In this document: piece by piece, positions 42,907-50,351 of the stretch
Numbering within the stretch: position 1 is the stretch's first letter
Layout: every line of letters starts with the position of its first letter
Source of the DNA: Nonomuraea indica
GTDB taxonomy: Bacteria > Actinomycetota > Actinomycetes > Streptosporangiales > Streptosporangiaceae
Assembly: GCF_002850745.1 (NCBI RefSeq)
Contig: NZ_KZ559473.1
Location: forward strand, 1-64,000
DNA length: 64,000 nt
Direction of reading: 5' to 3'
The notes under the pieces: generated by a model
The model's database searches: none
Told to the model about the DNA's origin: nothing
The model's input: the letters and a program-made list of their open reading frames with translations, nothing else
Program-made: the position numbers and the translations under genes

Positions 42907-42956
42907 CGTGAGTCAACGCGTCAACGATCGGCGCAACGCCGGTCGCGGTACGTCAC

Positions 42957-44558
42957 TTAGATGATCTTGCCGGACCACACCTTCGCGGCGGCCTTGTAGA
43001 CGCTCGCGGTCTCGCCGTCGAAGTACGGCGAGGAGATGTAGTCGACGCGGTCGTTGCCGTCCTGGTCGTTGAAGGTGCTGGTGACACCGTTCACGTAGCC
43101 GAGACGCTTGTTGTTGCTGTACTTGAGCAGCCAGGGGCCGCCGTCGGCGCCCTCGGTCATGGCGCACTTGAGCGCCACGTGCTCCTCGATCTTCTTGGCG
43201 GCCGAGCCGACGAGCTTCTTCGTGGTCTTGCCGTAGCACCACTTCGGCGTGACACCGGTGTAGGGCTTGTTGCCGTCGGGGTGCGGGGCGGCCGGGTAGC
43301 CGAACGCGCGGACGTACTTGCCCGTGGGCTGGTTCCATGCCACACCCTGACCGCCGACGTTGTCACCCAGGCGGCCGGCGTCCTTGAGGTTGTGGACGAC
43401 GATGAAGTACTCGCCGACCCAGTAGATCTCCTTGGTGGTCGACTTGACCCACTTCTTGATGAAGAACTGCTGCTTGTACCAGGCCTTCTCGTTGCCGTTG
43501 GCGTCCTTGTCCGCCCAGAGCTTGCCGAGGTACTTGCCGTCGGCCTTCTCGGCGAGGAGCTTCTTGTACTCCTCCTGGCTGATGGCGACCTTGCTCGCGT
43601 TGGTCGGGCCGACGAACTTGGCGTTGTTGTCGAGGCCGTTCGGAGCCTTGTTGTAGTCGTGCTCCGTCACCTCGGTGGCGGTCAGCTTGACGCCGTTCTT
43701 GCCGGTGGCGGTGTAGTACTCGAGAGCCTGCTTCGCCGTCTTGACGTCGGCGGGCTTCCCGATGGTCTCCGGCGCGGAGGTGACGCTCTCCTTCTGGTAC
43801 GGGCCGTTCTCGCCGTACTTGGAGACACCGGCCGTGTACTCGTCGGCCGAGATCTCCTGCTTCTTGACGAACTTCTCGCCCTTGTAGGCGTCCCACTCGG
43901 ACTTGGAGACCTTCTTCGGCGTGTTGAGCGTGCCGCCGATGCCGTTGTAGACGGTGACGAACGCGTAGTCGCGGTCGTAGTCCTCGTAGACGTCGAAGTC
44001 GTAGTGGGTGAAGGCCTGCTTACCGACGTAGATGCCCCAGGGAGCCTTGCCCTGGTAGTAGCCGGGCACGAAGACCCACTTGGACATGACGTCCGTGTTG
44101 TGCGCGGTGTCGTACACGCAGTGGCCGGCGGTGGCCACCAGGTTGCGGTACTGCGCCTGGACGGAGGTGGCGGAGCACCACTTCTTCTCGCCCTTGGCGT
44201 TGACGAAGAACACCTTGCCGATGGTCTTCGGGAAGTTGACGTTCTGCGTCTTGACCGCGGGCTTCTTCTCCTGGCCGATCGGCGAGGCGGAGCCCGGCTT
44301 GGTGTCGGCGCTGTAGCCGCCCTTGCTCTGGAGCTTGGCGACGTCCTTGTTGTCCCAGATGTTGGACTGGGTCGCGGCCTTGAGAGCCGCGCCGTTGGAC
44401 TCGGCCCAGAACTGGGCGATGGCCTTGGCGTCGGCCGCGCTCTTCGCCATCGGGTCGCTGGCGACGTCGCTGGCGGCCGTGGCGGTGCCGGCGAGGCCGG
44501 CGGCCAGAAGGCCGGTAGCCAGGAGGGCGCCACCGGCGGGGATGAGGATGCGCTTCAA
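42957..44558 (-). CDS. Secreted trypsin-fold protein C, active-site Ser replaced by Asp
   Basis: 533 residues, the closest paralogue of gene B. TTG 44558 with AAGGAG eight bases upstream; signal peptide LKRILIPAGGALLATGLLAA. His: LVATAGHCVYDTAHN. Asp: EDYDRDYAFVTV. Nucleophile position: MTEGADGGPWLL, Asp codon 43143-43145. The insertion (~175 residues) has VSKSEWDAYKGEKFV, ISADEYTAG, LTATEVTEHDYNKAPNG and ISQEEYKKLLAEKADGKYLG. It ends with WSGKII, without the GPNGEL tail of A and D. Likely exported and folded with two disulfides. Confidence 0.84.
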   Translation of the reverse strand: MKRILIPAGGALLATGLLAAGLAGTATAASDVASDPMAKSAADAKAIAQFWAESNGAALKAATQSNIWDNKDVAKLQSKGGYSADTKPGSASPIGQEKKPAVKTQNVNFPKTIGKVFFVNAKGEKKWCSATSVQAQYRNLVATAGHCVYDTAHNTDVMSKWVFVPGYYQGKAPWGIYVGKQAFTHYDFDVYEDYDRDYAFVTVYNGIGGTLNTPKKVSKSEWDAYKGEKFVKKQEISADEYTAGVSKYGENGPYQKESVTSAPETIGKPADVKTAKQALEYYTATGKNGVKLTATEVTEHDYNKAPNGLDNNAKFVGPTNASKVAISQEEYKKLLAEKADGKYLGKLWADKDANGNEKAWYKQQFFIKKWVKSTTKEIYWVGEYFIVVHNLKDAGRLGDNVGGQGVAWNQPTGKYVRAFGYPAAPHPDGNKPYTGVTPKWCYGKTTKKLVGSAAKKIEEHVALKCAMTEGADGGPWLLKYSNNKRLGYVNGVTSTFNDQDGNDRVDYISSPYFDGETASVYKAAAKVWSGKII

Positions 44559-44817
44559 GGGAACTGCTCCTTGGTCTGTCGTGGGTCGCAACGTGCGTCC
44601 CATGCGTCAGTAAAGGGATAGCAAGGAACATAGCGCGGTGATCTTCGCAGGTGGAAGCCGGTTTGCCCCATTCGGCATGCGGCCTTACCGCCGTGACCTT
44701 TCCGTTACCAGTCAGTGATCTTCGCTGACGGTGATCGGAGGAGCGCGTCTTCGCAGGGCATGCCGAAGGTCTCGAAAGCGGGTGTGACGGGTCCGTCGCA
44801 CAAAGTGAGAGCGTGAA

Positions 44818-44833
44818 TGTGACTCAGATCACA
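44818..44833. promoter_or_regulatory. CRP-type site upstream of gene C
   Basis: TGTGACTCAGATCACA is an exact TGTGA-N6-TCACA match, about 265 bases upstream of the TTG start of gene C, the same distance class as the site of gene B. Confidence 0.7.
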
Positions 44834-44921
44834 GGAACCAAATCCGGGGTCAACTCCGTCTAATGATGCTCCGGCCGCCTTAACGATCTTCGGCAGGGGG
44901 GTCTCGGCCCGTCCCGTACAC

Positions 44922-44957
44922 AAAAAAGGGGGGGTCCGGCCGAAGCCGGAACCCCCC
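44922..44957 (-). terminator. Terminator of protease-fold gene D
   Basis: A 13-base arm GGGGGGGTCCGGC (44928-44940) pairs, with one mismatch, with GCCGGAACCCCCC (44945-44957) around a TTCG loop on the minus strand, followed there by TTTTTT. A classical intrinsic terminator. Confidence 0.93.
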
Positions 44958-44972
44958 GCGGGACCGTGATCC

Positions 44973-46139
44973 CTACTTGTGCAGCTCGCCGTTCGGGCCG
45001 ACGATCTTGCCGGACCAGACGTTCTTGGCCGAGTTGTAGACCGACGCGGTCTCACCGTCGAAGTACGGCGAGGTGATGTAGTCGATGCGGTCGTTGCCGT
45101 CCTGGTCGGCGAAGGTGCTGGTCACGCCGTTGACGTAGCCGAGACGCTTGCCGTTGCTGTAGTTGGCCAGCCAGGGGCCGCCGTCGTAGCCCGGGGTCAC
45201 GGCGCACTTGAGGCCGATGTGCTCCTCGATCTTCAGCCAGGAGGCGCCCACGGCCTTGCCGGTGGTCTTGCCGTAGCAGGTCTTCGGCGTCACGCCGCTG
45301 TACGGCTTGTTGCCGTCGGGGTGCGGGGCGGCCGGGTAGCCGAACGCGCGCACGACCTTGCCCGTCGGCTGGTTCCACGAGACGCCCTGGCCGCCGACGT
45401 TGTCGCCGAGGCGGCCCACGTCCTTGGACAGCAGGATGTAGTTGCGTCCGCCCCAGCTGCGCTTGGGCCCGGTGAAGCGGTCGTAGTCCCTGCGGCTGAC
45501 CTGCTTGACGCCGGTGAAGCCGATGCCGTTGTAGACGGTGACGAACGCGTAGTCGCGGTCGTAGTCCTCGTAGACGTCGAAGTCGTAGTGGGTGAAGGCC
45601 TGCTTGCCCACGTAGATGCCCCAGGGGGCCTTGCCCTGGTAGTAGCCGGGCACGAAGACCCACCGGTCGAGGACGTCACGGTTGCCGTCGGTGTCGTACA
45701 CGCAGTGGCCGGCGGTGGCGACCAGGTTGCGGTAGTTGGACTGGACCGAGGTGGCCGAGCACCAGCGGTACTTGCCCGAGGCGTCGACGAAGAACACCTT
45801 GCCGGTCGTCTTCGGCATGTTCACGTTCTGGGCCCTGCTCATCGGCGCCTTCTCCTCGCCGATCGGCGCGGCGCTGCCCGGGCTGCCGTCGGGGGTGGCC
45901 CCGCCCTTGGAGACGACCTTCCGGACTTCCTTGGCGTCCCAGGTGTAGGCGGTGGCGGCGCGCAGGGCCGCGCCGTTCGACGCGAGCCAGAACGACGCGA
46001 CGGAGGCGGCCTGCGCCGTGTTGCGGGCCATCGGGTCGGAGGCGATGTCGGCACGGGCCTGCACGCTGCCGGCCATGCCGCTGGCCAGGAGGCCGGTCGC
46101 CAGAACGGCGCCACCGGCCGGGACAAGGATTCGCTTCAA
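44973..46139 (-). CDS. Secreted trypsin-fold protein D, active-site Ser replaced by Asp
   Basis: 388 residues, the compact Asp-type paralogue. TTG 46139 with GGAG upstream; signal peptide LKRILVPAGGAVLATGLLAS. His: LVATAGHCVYDTDGN. Asp: EDYDRDYAFVTV. Nucleophile position: VTPGYDGGPWL, Asp codon 45183-45185. The insertion between Asp and KDVGRLGDNVGGQG is only ~30 residues with a single KQVSRRDYDRFTG unit, so it shows what the ancestral form may have been before expansion in B and C. C-terminus KIVGPNGELHK, like gene A. Confidence 0.84.
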   Translation of the reverse strand: MKRILVPAGGAVLATGLLASGMAGSVQARADIASDPMARNTAQAASVASFWLASNGAALRAATAYTWDAKEVRKVVSKGGATPDGSPGSAAPIGEEKAPMSRAQNVNMPKTTGKVFFVDASGKYRWCSATSVQSNYRNLVATAGHCVYDTDGNRDVLDRWVFVPGYYQGKAPWGIYVGKQAFTHYDFDVYEDYDRDYAFVTVYNGIGFTGVKQVSRRDYDRFTGPKRSWGGRNYILLSKDVGRLGDNVGGQGVSWNQPTGKVVRAFGYPAAPHPDGNKPYSGVTPKTCYGKTTGKAVGASWLKIEEHIGLKCAVTPGYDGGPWLANYSNGKRLGYVNGVTSTFADQDGNDRIDYITSPYFDGETASVYNSAKNVWSGKIVGPNGELHK

Positions 46140-46332
46140 GGTAACTCCAGGCTTTGCCTTTGTGCTGACGCGGGGCGGATGCACCCCGTAAGCAGCAAAC
46201 GGTCAGCCCGGAACCTACAGGTCTGGCCCTGGACCCGGAATTTACGGAAGATCAGGTGAAGCGGTCATCGGGCGGATGTGATCGTTCCGAGATCTGATCG
46301 TGCCTGATCACCTGGTGGTTGACAACGGTGCG

Positions 46333-46348
46333 TGTAACTTACGTCACA
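46333..46348. promoter_or_regulatory. CRP-like site upstream of gene D
   Basis: TGTAACTTACGTCACA matches TGTGA-N6-TCACA with one change. It lies about 200 bases upstream of the gene D start and its right half overlaps the stop codon of gene E. Confidence 0.5.
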
Positions 46349-47417
46349 TTTGTGGAGTCTTGAGTGTGGCGGCCCGCTGGTACACCTGGCCGGTGGCGAC
46401 CGTGAAGGGCGGTGAGGACACCGCGTCGTAGCCGTCCTTGGCGTCGCGGTTCCAGGTGAGGCTGTTGATGCCGTTCAGCCCGCCGAGCTGCTGTACGGGC
46501 CGGTAGTCGATCAGCCAGGCGCCACCGCTCGCGCCGGCGCTGAAGTTGCACGGCTGCAGCTGCACCCCGAACTGGAGGTCCAGGCTGGGCGCCACGGTCT
46601 TCCTCGTGGTGCCGGCGCAGGTCCGCAGCGTGCGGCCGTTGAACGGTCGGGTGCCGTCGGGCTGCGGGCCCGCCGGGTAGCCGAAGGCGTGGATCGTGAG
46701 GCCGAGCCCCTTGCTGACGGCCAGGCCCTGCCCGCCGACGTTGTCCTGCAGCCGGCCGACGTCCTGGGTGGCGAGCTTGCCGTCCTTGTTCACCCAGGTG
46801 AAGCCGCGGTTCACGGTCACGAACGCGTAGTCGTAGTCGTAGTCGCCCTTGCCGGGCCAGTGCTCGTGCATGCTGATCGCCGAGCCCACGTAGATGCCGT
46901 CCGGCGCGGTCCCGTCCGGGCCCGGGTTGGGGACGAAGATCCAGTCCTGGGCGGCCTTGCCCTGGCGGGGGTCGTAGGCGCAGTGCGCGGCCGTCGCGAC
47001 GACGGAGCGGTTGCCGGCCGCGACCGCGCTGGCCGAGCACCAGTACTCCTTGGCCCCGAACCGGAAGAAGACCTTGCCCATGGTCTTGGCGGCCGTGCCC
47101 TTGCGCGGGAGGGCGGGCGCCACGGCGAGGGACTTCCTCGACGGCGCCGCGGTGCTGATCCGGCCGCCCACGCTCCCCCCGGCGGCGGAGGTGGGCGCCG
47201 CCTGGGAGCCCGGCGTGGCGGGGCTGTAGCTGTCGGCCTCCTTGAGGCGCTCCGGCTTCCAGTAGTCGGCGACCCGCTGCACGTCCGCCGAGGTCTTGGT
47301 CAGCGTGACCGAGTACACGATCCCGGCGGCCGAGGCGGCGGCGTCGCCTCCGAAGGCAGGCAGCGTCAGCAGCGCGCTCAGCGCGGCTGCCGCCAGATGC
47401 CTGGCCCGGGGGATCAT
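46344..47417 (-). CDS. Secreted trypsin-like serine protease E (Ser retained)
   Basis: 357 residues; signal peptide RARHLAAAALSALLTLPAFG. His: VVATAAHCAYDPR. Asp: DYDYDYAFVTV. Nucleophile motif FSAGASGGAWLIDY keeps Ser (codon 46527-46529), so this member is the only one in the cluster with a standard triad. There is almost no insertion after the Asp. ATG 47417 with AAAGG. It shares the N-terminal pro-region style (VQRVADYWKPERL) and Cys pairs with the others. It is divergent from the subtilisin-inhibitor gene, 200 bases away. Confidence 0.82.
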   Translation of the reverse strand: MIPRARHLAAAALSALLTLPAFGGDAAASAAGIVYSVTLTKTSADVQRVADYWKPERLKEADSYSPATPGSQAAPTSAAGGSVGGRISTAAPSRKSLAVAPALPRKGTAAKTMGKVFFRFGAKEYWCSASAVAAGNRSVVATAAHCAYDPRQGKAAQDWIFVPNPGPDGTAPDGIYVGSAISMHEHWPGKGDYDYDYAFVTVNRGFTWVNKDGKLATQDVGRLQDNVGGQGLAVSKGLGLTIHAFGYPAGPQPDGTRPFNGRTLRTCAGTTRKTVAPSLDLQFGVQLQPCNFSAGASGGAWLIDYRPVQQLGGLNGINSLTWNRDAKDGYDAVSSPPFTVATGQVYQRAATLKTPQM

Positions 47418-47435
47418 GAAAAGCCTTTCGTGGGG

Positions 47436-47455
47436 TGTAAGGGTGGATTCTTACA
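47436..47455. promoter_or_regulatory. Inverted repeat between protease E and the inhibitor gene
   Basis: TGTAAG-N8-CTTACA (47436-47455) lies 19 bases upstream of the protease E start and about 160 bases upstream of the divergent inhibitor gene. It overlaps the likely -10 box of gene E (TAAGAATCC on the minus strand), so it could be an operator. Confidence 0.5.
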
Positions 47456-47616
47456 GATCTGTCCTATGTATTGCAGCTCGGGTGGGGGATTCGTTATCCG
47501 ATCAAGCGTGACTTGTGTCCTATAAGACAGTCGTCAAGGCATCCATCCGCATAGGCGCAACTGATCCCTCGTGTCGGTCGTTGCCGCAGGTCAGCGCACC
47601 AGGAAAGGTGGTATCC

Positions 47617-47976
47617 ATGCGTCGACTTCTCTGCTTGGCCGTCCTTTCCTGTACGGCTTTCAGCGCCGCTCCCGCCGTGGCTGACACGCACGCTCCCGGC
47701 AGGGGACTGAGGCTTTTCTTGATCACAGTCGGGGACAAGACCGGTGTGCTGTCGTGCACCCGGCGTGCCCGCACGCCCGCCTGCACCACTCTGGAGAGAG
47801 TGGGCGGCGATCCCGCGCAGCTCACCCGGCCGGACGGCACGGCGTGCACCATGGAGTACAACCCGGTGCACGTCAAGGCGATGGGCATCTGGGACGGCAA
47901 GCGGCACGACTACGACCGTACGTTCTCCAACGGCTGCGAGCTGGCCGCCTCGACCGGACCGGTCTTCCGGCTCTGA
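47617..47976 (+). CDS. Subtilisin inhibitor (SSI-family) secreted protein
   Basis: 119 residues: signal peptide RRLLCLAVLSCTAFSAAPAVA, then an SSI fold with two disulfides. Family segments are TPACTTLERVGGDPAQLTRP, GTACTMEYNPVHVKAMGIWD and HDYDRTFSNGCELAASTGPVF. The reactive loop aligns as C-T-M-E-Y-N-P-V, giving Met as P1. It should bind subtilisin- or chymotrypsin-type proteases outside the cell. AGGAAAGG precedes ATG 47617. Its position next to five protease-fold genes suggests a paired target. Confidence 0.88.
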   Translation: MRRLLCLAVLSCTAFSAAPAVADTHAPGRGLRLFLITVGDKTGVLSCTRRARTPACTTLERVGGDPAQLTRPDGTACTMEYNPVHVKAMGIWDGKRHDYDRTFSNGCELAASTGPVFRL

Positions 47977-48054
47977 TCCCACCCGGCAGCCCCGGTCCGC
48001 CTCCGCGCGGCCCGGGGCTGCCGCGTGTCCGGCAGAAGCACCACCCTGTTGCCG

Positions 48055-48065
48055 GAACATTGTTC
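48055..48065. promoter_or_regulatory. GAAC-N3-GTTC operator, thiolase-like gene
   Basis: GAACATTGTTC (arms GAACA/TGTTC) centred 21 bases before ATG 48081. The same element stands before the MBL gene (62126-62136) and the SDR gene (63273-63283). Confidence 0.6.
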
Positions 48066-48080
48066 TGCTTCAATGGCGGC

Positions 48081-49532
48081 ATGGACCCCCGTACCCCCTG
48101 CCTCGTCGGCGTGGCCCAGCGCACCGTCCGTGACCAGCCCGGCCCCGAGCCGCTCGACCTCTGGGAGGAGGTCGCCCGCGAGGCCGCCCGCGACGCCCGG
48201 CTGCCCCTGACGCGGCTCGACTCGATCCAGCTCGTCCACACCGACTCCTGGCAGTACGACTCGCCCACCGGGCGGCTCGCCGAACGGCTCGGCGCCACGC
48301 CGCGCCACCAGGCCTACTCCCGTGTCAGCGGCACCGCGCCGCACCTGCTCATCGGGGAGGCCGCCGCCAGGATCGCCGCCGGCGACCTCGACGCGGCGCT
48401 GGTGGCCGGAGCCGAGGCGCTGGCCACGCGCAGGGCGTACCGGAAGGCGGGCGAGCGGGTGCCGTGGAGCCATCCGGCCGTCCCCAAGCCCCCCTACGGC
48501 TGGGAGCGGCCCCCGCACCCGGCCGAGCTGGCGCACGACCTGTTCCTGCCGGCGCACACGTACGCGATCATGGAGACGGCCCGGCGCGCCGCCCTCGGCT
48601 GGACCATCGAGCAGGAGATGGCCGACCGGGCGCGCATGCTGGCGCCGATGACCGAGGTGGCCGCCGCGAACCCGTACGCCTGGCGGCGCACCCCGCGCAC
48701 GCCCGAGGAACTGGCGGCCGGGGGCAGGTTCGTCGGCTGGCCGTACACGCGCGACACCGTGGCCGTCCTGGAGGTCGACCAGGCGGCGGCCGTCGTCCTG
48801 GTGAGCACCGCCCTGGCCGACCGGCTTGGTGTGCCCGCCGACCGGCGGGTGCATCTGCGCGGATGGGCGTACGCCGAGGACACCTGGGAGGTGGCGGCCC
48901 GGCCCGCGCTCGGCGCCTCGCAGGCCATCGCGGGTGCCGCCACGGCGGCGTTCGGGCGGGCCGGGGTCACGCTCGACGACATGGGGGCGATCGACCTCTA
49001 CAGCTGCTTCGCGATCGCGCTCCGGCAGGCCTGCGACGCGATCGGGCTCGACCCGTCCGATCCGCGTGGCCTCACGGTCACCGGCGGCCTGCCGTACGCG
49101 GGCGGGCCGGCCAGCGACTACGTGCTCCACTCGACCGCCACGATGGCCGGGGTGCTGCGCGAGCGGGGCGGTCACGGGCTGGTGACCGGTGTCGGCATGC
49201 ACCTGACCAAGCACGCGTACGCCGTGTGGTCCACCGAGCCGGGCGACGGGCCGGTCGGCGCGCGGGGCGACGCCCGCCCGGTCTTCACGGCCGAACCCGT
49301 GCCGATCGTGCCCGCGTACGACGGGCCCGCCGTGGTGGCCGGGTACACCGTGGCGCACGACCGCGAGGGGACGGCCGAGCGGGGCATCCTCGTCGTGGAC
49401 CTGCCCGGCGGCGGGCGGGCGCACGCCCAGGTGCCGGAGCCGGACCTCCTGGCCGAGGCCGAGTCGCGGGAGCTGGTGGGACAGCGGGTGCGGCTCTCCT
49501 CCGACGGCCGGGTCAACGTGGCGCGGTGGTGA
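48081..49532 (+). CDS. Thiolase-superfamily protein (acetyl-CoA acetyltransferase-like)
   Basis: 483 residues with the thiolase duplicated fold (CLVGVAQRTVRD; DLDAALVAGAEALATRRAYR; DLYSCFAIALRQACDAIGLD; VTGGLPYAGGPASDYVLHST) and a C-terminal OB-like extension (about 400-483). The usual nucleophile segment SGxxx reads RVSGTAPHLLIGEAA with no Cys, so it is a non-classical SCP2-thiolase-like member like those in mycobacterial lipid or sterol catabolism. Start ATG 48081. A GAAC-N3-GTTC operator lies just upstream. Confidence 0.75.
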   Translation: MDPRTPCLVGVAQRTVRDQPGPEPLDLWEEVAREAARDARLPLTRLDSIQLVHTDSWQYDSPTGRLAERLGATPRHQAYSRVSGTAPHLLIGEAAARIAAGDLDAALVAGAEALATRRAYRKAGERVPWSHPAVPKPPYGWERPPHPAELAHDLFLPAHTYAIMETARRAALGWTIEQEMADRARMLAPMTEVAAANPYAWRRTPRTPEELAAGGRFVGWPYTRDTVAVLEVDQAAAVVLVSTALADRLGVPADRRVHLRGWAYAEDTWEVAARPALGASQAIAGAATAAFGRAGVTLDDMGAIDLYSCFAIALRQACDAIGLDPSDPRGLTVTGGLPYAGGPASDYVLHSTATMAGVLRERGGHGLVTGVGMHLTKHAYAVWSTEPGDGPVGARGDARPVFTAEPVPIVPAYDGPAVVAGYTVAHDREGTAERGILVVDLPGGGRAHAQVPEPDLLAEAESRELVGQRVRLSSDGRVNVARW

Positions 49533-49577
49533 TACGCAAAACCCGTGCAAAGATTGTGACCGAGTGACTACTGTGAG

Positions 49578-49601
49578 CTCTTGACATTTTTATGTCATGA
49601 G
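49578..49601. promoter_or_regulatory. Palindromic operator of the vapBC operon
   Basis: TGACAT-TTTT-ATGTCA (49582-49597) is perfect; the arms extend to 10 bases each (CTCTTGACAT / ATGTCATGAG) with one T-T mismatch. It ends 15 bases before ATG 49616. A ribbon-helix-helix antitoxin such as VapB normally binds this kind of site for autorepression. Confidence 0.7.
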
Positions 49602-49615
49602 CGGACGCTGGAGTC

Positions 49616-49894
49616 ATGCGGAGGACCACGGTGCGGATCGACGAAGCACTCCTCAACGAGGCGAAGGCGTACGCGGCCCGAAACGGACGCAGTCTCACCT
49701 CAGTGATGGAGGACGCCTTGCGACAACTGCTCAACCGCTCCACGGAAACGGCCCGCCGCCCCCATGTGGAGCTCGTGACGTCGGACGCCCGGCTCAGACC
49801 CGGCATCGAGCTCACGCCCGAGTTCATCAAAGAGCTGATCGACCAGGAGGACATCGAGCGCTACGCCGGGACGGTGTCGGATGCTGCTGAGTGA
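49616..49894 (+). CDS. vapB: VapB-type ribbon-helix-helix antitoxin
   Basis: 92 residues: the RHH domain (TTVRIDEALLNEAKAYAARNGRS LTSVMEDALRQLL, split here by a space) and a flexible acidic C-terminus (IELTPEFIKELIDQEDIERY) that would block the toxin active site. Overlaps the toxin gene by 14 bases, giving coupled translation. Immediately downstream of a strong palindrome. Confidence 0.88.
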   Translation: MRRTTVRIDEALLNEAKAYAARNGRSLTSVMEDALRQLLNRSTETARRPHVELVTSDARLRPGIELTPEFIKELIDQEDIERYAGTVSDAAE

Positions 49895-50309
49895 CGTCAA
49901 TGTCCTCATCAACGCCTTCCGTCGGCGGGCTGACGATCATGAGGTCTGTCGGCGCCTGGTGGACGGCATGGTCAACGGAGACTCGGCCTACGCGGTGAGC
50001 GACTACGTGATCAATGGTGTCGTGCGGATTCTCAGCCACCCCTTCCTGCACGAGGATCCACCCACGATGGACGAGATCCTCGCCTTCGCCGGGCAGGTCC
50101 GCAATCAGCCCCACGCCATCGTCCTGGAGCCTAGTGAGCGGCATTGGCACATCTTCACCCGGTTGTGCCGCCAGACACAGGCCAGGAGCAAGCTCGTGCC
50201 CGACGCCTATCTCGCGGCGCTGGCCATCGAGCATGGTTGTGAATTCGTGACCTGTGACAAGGACTTCGGCAGGTTCGAGGGCTTGCGCTGGCGGTCACCG
50301 CTCAACTGA
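49881..50309 (+). CDS. vapC: VapC-type PIN-domain toxin
   Basis: 142-residue PIN ribonuclease. Acidic residues of the metal site are Asp5 (MLLSDVNVLINAF), the Asp of LVPDAYLAALA and Asp in TCDKDFGRF near the C-terminus. It cleaves structured RNA (often initiator tRNA or rRNA) when VapB is degraded. G+C content appears slightly lower than that of the neighbours, fitting a mobile addiction module, but no element borders are visible. Confidence 0.88.
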   Translation: MLLSDVNVLINAFRRRADDHEVCRRLVDGMVNGDSAYAVSDYVINGVVRILSHPFLHEDPPTMDEILAFAGQVRNQPHAIVLEPSERHWHIFTRLCRQTQARSKLVPDAYLAALAIEHGCEFVTCDKDFGRFEGLRWRSPLN

Positions 50310-50351
50310 ACTGAAGGCAGGGCGCATGCCACTCCACCGGGTGAGGTCGTC

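Larger units (their letters stand above)
42524..42956. promoter_or_regulatory. Upstream region of protease-fold gene B
   Basis: 433 bases without a gene. From the gene outward: ribosome-binding site, a 28-base block at 42556-42583 identical to the one before gene C, a -10-like TAGATT on the minus strand (42594-42589), then at 42798-42815 a CRP-type palindrome, and at 42881-42906 the terminator of gene C. Confidence 0.7.
44559..44972. promoter_or_regulatory. Upstream region of protease-fold gene C
   Basis: 414 bases without a gene: ribosome-binding site, the 28-base block (44594-44621), a TATGTT -10-like box on the minus strand (44632-44627), a CRP-type site at 44818-44833 and the terminator of gene D at 44922-44957. 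The TTCGCAG segments about 100 bases before the CRP site resemble those upstream of gene B, consistent with duplication of promoter and gene together. Confidence 0.68.

Noticed and set aside
44760..44800. TGTGACGGGTCCGTCGCACA as another CRP-type palindrome
   Set aside because: An extra base breaks the symmetry and the spacing is 10, not 6, so it does not match the consensus.
39368..46259. Long antisense frames over the protease-fold genes (e.g. 39368-40750, 40859-42583, 43179-44621)
   Set aside because: Leu/Val/Asp-rich shadow frames repeated over each paralogue; no starts, ribosome-binding sites or recognisable domains.
49568..49610. TTGACA at 49581 as the -35 box of vapBC
   Set aside because: No -10-like box at the right distance; the sequence is better explained as part of the 24-base palindrome.
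49533..50309. Mobile element around the VapBC module
   Set aside because: No direct or inverted terminal repeats, transposase or integrase near it.
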